Shown here piece after piece: positions 58,845-64,000 of a stretch of 64,000 bases of DNA. Every line of letters begins with the position of its first letter. The stretch's first letter is position 1. Both the position numbers and the translations under genes were made by a program. Below the pieces are notes generated by a model that saw only the letters and a program-made list of their open reading frames with translations, did no database searches and had not been told where the DNA came from. Source of the DNA: JAYEPK01 sp048569615 (lineage in GTDB: Archaea; Thermoplasmatota; Penumbrarchaeia; Penumbrarchaeales; Penumbrarchaeaceae). The stretch is taken from the NCBI GenBank assembly GCA_048569615.1, contig JBLIRK010000007.1, positions 9,934-73,933 on the forward strand, in the 5' to 3' direction.

Positions 58845-61691
58845 CTATTTGTTTATTCTTTTCAACTCTGCCTTTATCGACCTAGCTGTGCTCCTCGATA
58901 TCCTCCCACTGACCACCAATCCATCCAAAGATCCGGATAGTTCTTGAATCTCTCCTTCTCCGGGCTCGCGGAAACGATAGAGGGCTTCCATCGCTCTTCC
59001 ATCTACCGCATTTTCCTCGATGATGGTCCTACCGGTCGGGTGAGAATCCCCGGTGGTGGTCCGAGGGAGGAGGGTGTCGGGACCTATATGTCCCCCTGAG
59101 ATGCGAGGTCCGAAGCGGGAGCCTTGTGAAAAGCTCTCCTGGTCCCGATCGATCAGCTGGTCTTCAGATACCGGTCCTTCCCTCCTCCTCCGAAAAATAA
59201 AGAGCAGGGACCCCGCCACCACGAATATCATGACGACAGCTGAACCCAGGACAAGGAGGGGAAGGGAGAGGTTTAGCACCGATGGTTCTTCTGGACCATC
59301 GGTGCTTTGCCCCGAGGGAACCACTACTTCGCCGGTGTATTCTGTGAATTCACCTGCGGAGTCCACCACACGGAGGGTAATGTCGTAGGTTCCAGGCTCA
59401 AGGCTAAGGGAAACCTCTCTCCCGTTTCCCACTATTCCCAACTCTTCTATGAACCATGAATATGTGAGAGTATCGCCGTATTCAAGATCATCATCCTTGA
59501 CCTCTCCCACCATGACCACGGTCGATATCCCGCGGTCCTCTTTGATCTGTGAAAAGAAATATGCCTGGTAGGGAGGATCGTTGACCGGTCTGACGGTCAC
59601 ATCTATCAGCTCGGTAACGGAGCTCCCGCCGGAGACAGCCGTTATGGAAACCTGCTCGGATCCCGACCAGTCGGATGTCGGATGGATCACAAGGCTCCTT
59701 CCGTCAACAATGACAAGAAGGATGTTCTCGGAGCTTCCCACTGAATATTGGACATCGCCGTTGATCTCCCCGAACAGCTCCTCCAGTTCAATGAACGTGG
59801 TCTGGCTGTCCTCGTCCATGTGTATCTCGCTTCCCTCGTATTCCCCTCCTCCTTCTGAGGGAGAGGTAACCTTCAGGGTGAAGTTCGTACTGTCCTGCAG
59901 GGAGCCGTCGTTTACTGTTATATTGACCCAGAACGAGCCCGTGTCGTTGAGGGAGGGAGTCCCGGACAGGACCTTGCTGGACGAGAATGAAAGCCATGAT
60001 GCATCAGTGGACATGCTCCAGACCAGCTGGTCGGAGGTTGTGTCTTTGTCCCTGGCGGAATAGCTAACAAGATAAAGGCTGCCTGCCACCGCGTTTGTAA
60101 CGTCATCGGTCAGAATCTCGGGGGGATATGAGCCCTTGGAGCCGTGTATGAGCGGGTACTGGTCCTTGGATCCCGCGCTCCCCAGGATGTCGTAGGGAAT
60201 ATCGACGATCAGGTCCCCGTTGGAGTCCGGCAGCGTCCATTCGGACCAGTAGTTGCCCAGGCTCCCTGTGTCCCAGCGGTTGTTGGATCCCTCGTCCTGC
60301 CCCTGCTTGGAGCCGCGGTTGTTGTTGTGGATCTCGTTGTATGTCGCCATGTTGGATGATGAACCCTGATCGAAATATACAGCGGACATGGTGTTATCCC
60401 TGATATCGTTCCCCCGGATGCCGTTGTCCGAGGAGGAGAAGAGCTTTATCCCCTCACCGCTGAATCCCGAGATGATGTTGCCACCGAGATAGTTCATGTC
60501 GGAATATTGCAGCAGGATGCCCGCCGCGGCAGGATCGCCGCCCTCATAGGGTTCCTCATAATCCACCGCCCGATCGTAGATCTTCACCTCGTCGATCATC
60601 CCCAAGCAGAAATAATCCCAGTCCCAACCCGGCTGCCATTTGTAACCTGCGCCGATAACGAAGGGGAGCGGGGACGTCCGCACGTTTCCATAGGGATAAT
60701 CGTATGTATCTTTCAGTTCGAAGTTGACAAATGTCCTGACCACTTCGGAATCATAGGTAACCGCGACGTGCACCCATTCTCCCAGAGGTATCTTGACCTC
60801 GGTATTCACCCAATACCATTCCTTCTGCTGGGTCATTATCGCCCATACCACATTGCCGTTTGCGATCCTGAACTCGTAGGATTCCTCCTTGTCCACTATC
60901 ATGGACTTGGGTGTGAAGGCATCGAACCGGACCCACGCTTCCATAGTCAGTTCCGGTCCGTTGATGTTCAGGACATTCTCGTAATCCACCTGAATGTAAT
61001 CCCTGTCCCCGTCGAAGGCTGCGCAGCTCCCGAACTTTCCCGGGGCTAGGTGGACATCACCCTGCGTCTTCCCGTCGCTTCCGTATCCCGAACTGTCCTT
61101 GACCTCACCGTCCCTACCGGTCCATGTAGGTCCGTCGAGCTTCCAATGACCCACGGGTGTCGGGTAGCCGCCCGAACAGATCCCTTCGTCAGGTGACGGT
61201 GTTCCGCGGACCTCATTTTCGATTATCGTATTATCCCTGGAATTCCACAGGGCGATGCCTGCGGAGCAGGAGGAGATCCAGCAGTCCCTTACAAGGTTTC
61301 CGTCGGATGAGATGTTTATACCCTGGCCACCGGCAGATGCATCTATCTCCAGCCCTTCGATCTCACAACCGTCCGCGGAGATGGTTACCACGGGCCCTTC
61401 TCCGGTTCCAACTATGAGCGGCCTCTCGGTGCCCGCTCCCCTTAAGTAGACCTGATCGTTCAGGACAAGGATCTCATTGTAGATGCCCGGGTAAACCTCG
61501 ATGGTATCACCGTCTTCTGCATCCTCCAGTGCAGAACCTATAGTCGCATAGTCCCAGCCTTTCCCCACTTTCAGTATATCATCCTCATCCGCTCCGGACA
61601 CTTCCACAAAGGATAGTATCGGAGCAGAGAGCAGAAAAAATACAGCAAGAGGTGCAAGCTTCTTAAGGGCCCCGTGATAATACAAGTTCAA
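58845..61691 (-). CDS. Surface beta-helix protein with internal LamG domain and TM anchor
   Basis: A 948-residue protein: signal peptide (about 1-33), a beta-helix start (about 40-175), then a LamG/concanavalin-like domain (about 185-390; L-D-G...M-E-A-W-V-R-F...G-M-I-D-E-V-K-I-Y-D-R-A) inserted before more beta-helix coils (about 395-500), a He_PIG-like Ig domain (about 525-610), a cadherin/PKD-like region, a TM helix (about 805-830) and a cytoplasmic tail of about 110 residues. The architecture suggests glycan binding at the cell surface. The tail has no recognised domain. Confidence 0.78.
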   Translation of the reverse strand: MNLYYHGALKKLAPLAVFFLLSAPILSFVEVSGADEDDILKVGKGWDYATIGSALEDAEDGDTIEVYPGIYNEILVLNDQVYLRGAGTERPLIVGTGEGPVVTISADGCEIEGLEIDASAGGQGINISSDGNLVRDCWISSCSAGIALWNSRDNTIIENEVRGTPSPDEGICSGGYPTPVGHWKLDGPTWTGRDGEVKDSSGYGSDGKTQGDVHLAPGKFGSCAAFDGDRDYIQVDYENVLNINGPELTMEAWVRFDAFTPKSMIVDKEESYEFRIANGNVVWAIMTQQKEWYWVNTEVKIPLGEWVHVAVTYDSEVVRTFVNFELKDTYDYPYGNVRTSPLPFVIGAGYKWQPGWDWDYFCLGMIDEVKIYDRAVDYEEPYEGGDPAAAGILLQYSDMNYLGGNIISGFSGEGIKLFSSSDNGIRGNDIRDNTMSAVYFDQGSSSNMATYNEIHNNNRGSKQGQDEGSNNRWDTGSLGNYWSEWTLPDSNGDLIVDIPYDILGSAGSKDQYPLIHGSKGSYPPEILTDDVTNAVAGSLYLVSYSARDKDTTSDQLVWSMSTDASWLSFSSSKVLSGTPSLNDTGSFWVNITVNDGSLQDSTNFTLKVTSPSEGGGEYEGSEIHMDEDSQTTFIELEELFGEINGDVQYSVGSSENILLVIVDGRSLVIHPTSDWSGSEQVSITAVSGGSSVTELIDVTVRPVNDPPYQAYFFSQIKEDRGISTVVMVGEVKDDDLEYGDTLTYSWFIEELGIVGNGREVSLSLEPGTYDITLRVVDSAGEFTEYTGEVVVPSGQSTDGPEEPSVLNLSLPLLVLGSAVVMIFVVAGSLLFIFRRRREGPVSEDQLIDRDQESFSQGSRFGPRISGGHIGPDTLLPRTTTGDSHPTGRTIIEENAVDGRAMEALYRFREPGEGEIQELSGSLDGLVVSGRISRSTARSIKAELKRINK

Positions 61692-61820
61692 ACCTCCGCG
61701 GACGGTTCATCTATTCTCCTCTCACCCCGGAAATGCGCCCCCGGGATGATAGAAGGGAAAAGTGTTCGTACTTAAGAGGGTTTATGACATGTATATTTGG
61801 AAAGCTGGCCATCTTTCATT

Positions 61821-61830
61821 ATTTATAAAT
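61821..61830 (+). promoter_or_regulatory. TATA box for SRP RNA
   Basis: ATTTATAAAT is a strong archaeal TATA box about 48 bp before the predicted mature 5' end of the SRP RNA. A start near 61,850 would leave a short 5' leader for processing. Confidence 0.55.
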
Positions 61831-61873
61831 TACCGCATTTTCGAAATGTGGAAAGTACCTAAAATCTAAATAT

Positions 61874-62227
61874 GGGAGATATCCTTGGGGGGTCGCCAGG
61901 CTTGGTCGGGGAGCTAGGCCCTCCCTCTTCCTTAACGGGATGCCGCAGAATGGTCTACAGCGGGACGACAGGCACGGGGCGGCACAACCAGTACATCAGC
62001 GGTCCGAGGAGCGACGATGAAGTAACGTCCCTCGGGGTTGGAAGTGGTATTCCGCATCTGCCGGAGGGCAGATGCGGGGCCTTGACTATGGAAACCGGGT
62101 CAGGCCCGGAAGGGAGCAGCCTTACCGTAGATTCCCAACGCTCGTTGGGAGCCGGGACGGAGGAGCACCGAGGAGCTACCGCTGACGGACCAGGGTGTCC
62201 ACCTGTGTCGGCCTGGTTCCTTTTCCC
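61874..62227 (+). ncRNA. Signal recognition particle RNA (7S/SRP RNA)
   Basis: Approximately 354 nt. The helix 8 core GTCAGG-CCCGGAAGGG-AGCAGCC (62,099-62,121) is diagnostic and very close to bacterial 4.5S RNA. The 5' end (GGGAG, 61,874) can pair with the 3' end (TTTTCCC, 62,221-62,227), the archaeal helix 1 arrangement. GC-rich inverted repeats between them supply the S and Alu domains. SRP RNA is part of the ribonucleoprotein that targets signal-peptide proteins to the membrane, fitting the many exported proteins here. Ends are approximate. Confidence 0.9.
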
Positions 62228-62230
62228 AGG

Positions 62231-62899
62231 ATGATGAGGATGGAAACTCAGAGGCTTCTGACCGTATTCGACATGGACGGGGTCCTTGTCCCCCACAGGA
62301 GCTCCTGGAGGCTGGTCCATGAAGCCCTTGGAACGAACAACGAGGATTCCTTTCTAGCCTACATGAGGGGAGAGATAGATGATCTGGAGTTCATGGAGAG
62401 GGACATCGCTCTGTGGAAAGGAAAGGTGGACAGGCTGGACCTCCCTCTGATCAAGGGGATCCTCGATAAGGTTGAACCCACGATGGGTTTTAGGGAATGC
62501 GCCGCGGGAATGAAGGGGCTAGGATCGAGTACGGTTATAATCTCCGGGGGCCTGGACATACTCGCCGACAGGCTCAAGATCCTGGGAGGTTTCGATGAAG
62601 CCCACTCGAACGGGGTGGAGGTGGATGGCACCGGGATGCTTACCGGAAAAGGTGTTCTGAGAGTACCTCTCAACGACAAGGGCTCAGTGCTGGAACAGGT
62701 CAGGTCAAAGAGGCACGTGGACACCTACTCCATCATCGTCGGCGATTCGGTGGTGGACATATCCATGTTCAGGAGGGCAGACCTGTCCATTGCATTCAGG
62801 CCGGAATCAAGAATTGTTTCCCGCAGTGCCGACATCGTCATCGAAGAGCCTGATCTGGGCAGGATCCCCGGCATCATCTCCGAGGAATTGGGAATATAG
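62231..62899 (+). CDS. HAD-superfamily phosphatase, SerB-like
   Basis: A 222-residue HAD hydrolase. Motif I D-M-D-G-V-L-V, motif II I-I-S-G-G, and motif III K-G with G-D-S-V-V-D-I are all present, like phosphoserine phosphatase and related enzymes; the substrate is not certain. The start is one of the Met codons at 62,231, 62,234 or 62,240; 62,231 is used. It begins just 4 nt after the SRP RNA, so they may share a transcript. Confidence 0.8.
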   Translation: MMRMETQRLLTVFDMDGVLVPHRSSWRLVHEALGTNNEDSFLAYMRGEIDDLEFMERDIALWKGKVDRLDLPLIKGILDKVEPTMGFRECAAGMKGLGSSTVIISGGLDILADRLKILGGFDEAHSNGVEVDGTGMLTGKGVLRVPLNDKGSVLEQVRSKRHVDTYSIIVGDSVVDISMFRRADLSIAFRPESRIVSRSADIVIEEPDLGRIPGIISEELGI

Positions 62900-62987
62900 G
62901 TCCGGACCCGAACGTAATGATTTTAACCGGATTATACCATACCCCTTGGTTCAGAGCGGGCATGGAAGATGCCTAAATGGTGAAAAA

Positions 62988-63389
62988 ATGTCATCGCTAA
63001 AGGAAGAACAGAGCAATGAGGTGATCAGGGCGATAGTAGAGATGCTCTCAGAGAAGTTCTCCGAAGAGAAGAGCGTAACGGTCCAGAGGATATTCGACAA
63101 ATTCGCCACAAGGCTCGTAAAGGGCAGGGACATAACCATGTATCTCTTCAACATAGGAATCATCACACCGAGGAGGGAGGATGAGACACCCAAGGAGGCG
63201 AACCTCTGGAAGATCAACATGGCCAAGGTCAGGGAGTTCCTGGATAACGATGGCTCCCTGCTCGAATACAAGTGCCCACTCTGCGGCTCCCAGACCATCT
63301 CCAGGTCCTACAATTCTTACAGATGCACGAAGTGCCTCTTCAAGGGAGACCTGCCGGAGAAACCGTATCAGAAATTGAGGAAGAGATAG
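62988..63389 (+). CDS. Helical protein with C-terminal zinc ribbon
   Basis: A 133-residue protein. The N-terminal about 90 residues are helical, and the C-terminus has C-P-L-C-G-S ... C-T-K-C-L-F-K-G (about 99-122), a zinc ribbon often found in transcription or translation factors. No named family. ATG at 62,988 has GGTGAAA just upstream and a GGATTATACC TATA-like element about 55 bp upstream. It converges on the next gene. Confidence 0.7.
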   Translation: MSSLKEEQSNEVIRAIVEMLSEKFSEEKSVTVQRIFDKFATRLVKGRDITMYLFNIGIITPRREDETPKEANLWKINMAKVREFLDNDGSLLEYKCPLCGSQTISRSYNSYRCTKCLFKGDLPEKPYQKLRKR

Positions 63390-63390
63390 A

Positions 63391-63870
63391 TCATCCCTCA
63401 CCGGTCCCGAAATCCTGATATTTCTTTTTGAAATTTGACCAGAACTTGGAGGAGTCTATCTCCTCCTCCTGCATGTTGAAGGGGTGCTTCATCCTCTCGT
63501 CCATCTCCCAGACCTTCTCGGTCTCTCCCCTGTCCAACCATATACCCTGGCAATCGGGGCAGAAGTCGAGATAGACGCCGTAAACCTCCTTGGTGGTCAT
63601 CGCCATTCTGCAGTCGGGACAGGAAAGGTTCTCCCCCTTGAGCGAATCCGTGATCCTGACCAGGAGCTCAACCGGACTGCCGGCTCCCATGACATCATCG
63701 AGTTCCGTGGGATCGAAGAAGATCCCCCCGCAGTCTCTGCATATGTCGAGCTTCTCACCGCCCCTTTCGACTATGTAGAGTTCGACCCCGCACCTTGGAC
63801 AGGTCCTCTCGCTCTTTATCATGATCTCGTTGGCTTGGTTTTCCGTCGGCAATGGATCACCTAACCTCAA
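63391..63870 (-). CDS. Protein with two zf-TFIIB-type zinc fingers
   Basis: A 159-residue protein with two C-P-x-C ... C-x-x-C-x-G-I-W/F units (about 24-60 and 84-120), each like a zf-TFIIB domain (C-R-D-C-G-G-I-F-F-D and C-P-D-C-Q-G-I-W-L-D). Such proteins are common small zinc carriers or regulators. A Met at 63,822 is an alternative start, which would drop the 16-residue head. It converges with the helical zinc-ribbon gene, 2 bp apart. Confidence 0.78.
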   Translation of the reverse strand: MRLGDPLPTENQANEIMIKSERTCPRCGVELYIVERGGEKLDICRDCGGIFFDPTELDDVMGAGSPVELLVRITDSLKGENLSCPDCRMAMTTKEVYGVYLDFCPDCQGIWLDRGETEKVWEMDERMKHPFNMQEEEIDSSKFWSNFKKKYQDFGTGEG

Positions 63871-63915
63871 TGTATCTTTTGGCTAAAAAAGGTTGTTTTT
63901 TACATTGTGCCGGAT

Positions 63916-64000
63916 CTAGATGGCCGGGGCGATCCTGAACCGCCCCCCTTTCAGCTCAAAGGCGAACATGGATGTGTTGTGGTTCATACCCCTCATCTTG
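63916..64000 (-). CDS. C-terminal fragment of an unidentified protein
   Basis: The last 28 codons of a gene that continues past the right edge, reading ...G-M-N-H-N-T-S-M-F-A-F-E-L-K-G-G-R-F-R-I-A-P-A-I and ending in TAG at 63,916. The frame is clean and typical in composition for the window. No family can be named from this piece. Confidence 0.5.
   Translation of the reverse strand, partial: KMRGMNHNTSMFAFELKGGRFRIAPAI

Noticed and set aside
61872..62234. A plus-strand open frame over the SRP RNA region
   Set aside because: The region has the diagnostic SRP RNA core and pairing; the frame has no protein motif.

Overview
The window looks like a chromosomal segment of a Thermoplasmatota-type archaeon. 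That is an inference from several signs: archaeal-only families (UPF0147, DUF211, DUF531, an RPA plus RPA-associated protein pair, a PAC2 proteasome-assembly protein, a FlaK-type prepilin peptidase), a long archaeal-style SRP RNA, a tRNA without encoded CCA, TATA boxes about 25-30 bp before many starts (leaderless transcripts), and many very large secreted, membrane-anchored repeat proteins. No phage, transposon, CRISPR array or plasmid functions were seen.

Layout. 1-8,000: a block of surface proteins with parallel beta-helix (NosD-like) domains; the largest carries a J-domain on its cytoplasmic tail. 8,000-8,540: a tRNA-Arg gene flanked by two degenerate tRNA-like structures. 8,541-14,510: a GTP cyclohydrolase II/RibD-like fusion, a terpenoid-cyclase-fold protein, a DUF4282 membrane protein, a P2-type ATPase and a small zinc-finger protein. 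14,668-17,968: an archaeal ATPase, then a dUTPase-like/YkgJ-like/ThiI-like/zinc-ribbon series. 18,000-24,150: a two-TM protein coupled to a Hanks-type kinase, then a minus-strand series of DUF531, rlmE, RPA-associated protein and RPA. 24,250-31,500: secreted PKD/Ca-binding proteins, a zinc-finger membrane protein with a broken hydrolase domain, and a winged-helix NTPase that overlaps pyrG. 31,478-38,530: pyrG, a translationally coupled series of membrane proteins, and UPF0147.

38,680-45,820: a 2064-residue protein with about 15 NEW3-like repeats and a cytosolic zinc ribbon, diverging from a ribbon-helix-helix/AT-hook protein across a very AT-rich spacer. 45,823-51,346: PAC2 protein, RibD-type reductase, then grpE-dnaK-dnaJ, in which GrpE carries an N-terminal Hsp20-like domain. 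51,464-57,649: a plus-strand series of a 58-residue membrane microprotein, a PqqD-like protein, a large secreted C25-like peptidase with CWB2-like repeats, a YbjQ-HhH fusion and a prepilin peptidase. 57,772-64,000: CBS protein, winged-helix regulator, a beta-helix/LamG surface protein, SRP RNA, a HAD phosphatase, zinc-ribbon proteins and a gene fragment.

Most notable are the two chaperone fusions: an Hsp20-like/GrpE protein in the dnaK operon and a surface beta-helix protein with an internal J-domain. Together they suggest, as an untested hypothesis, a Hsp70 system whose nucleotide exchange is tied to a small-Hsp domain and whose J-protein input includes the membrane.
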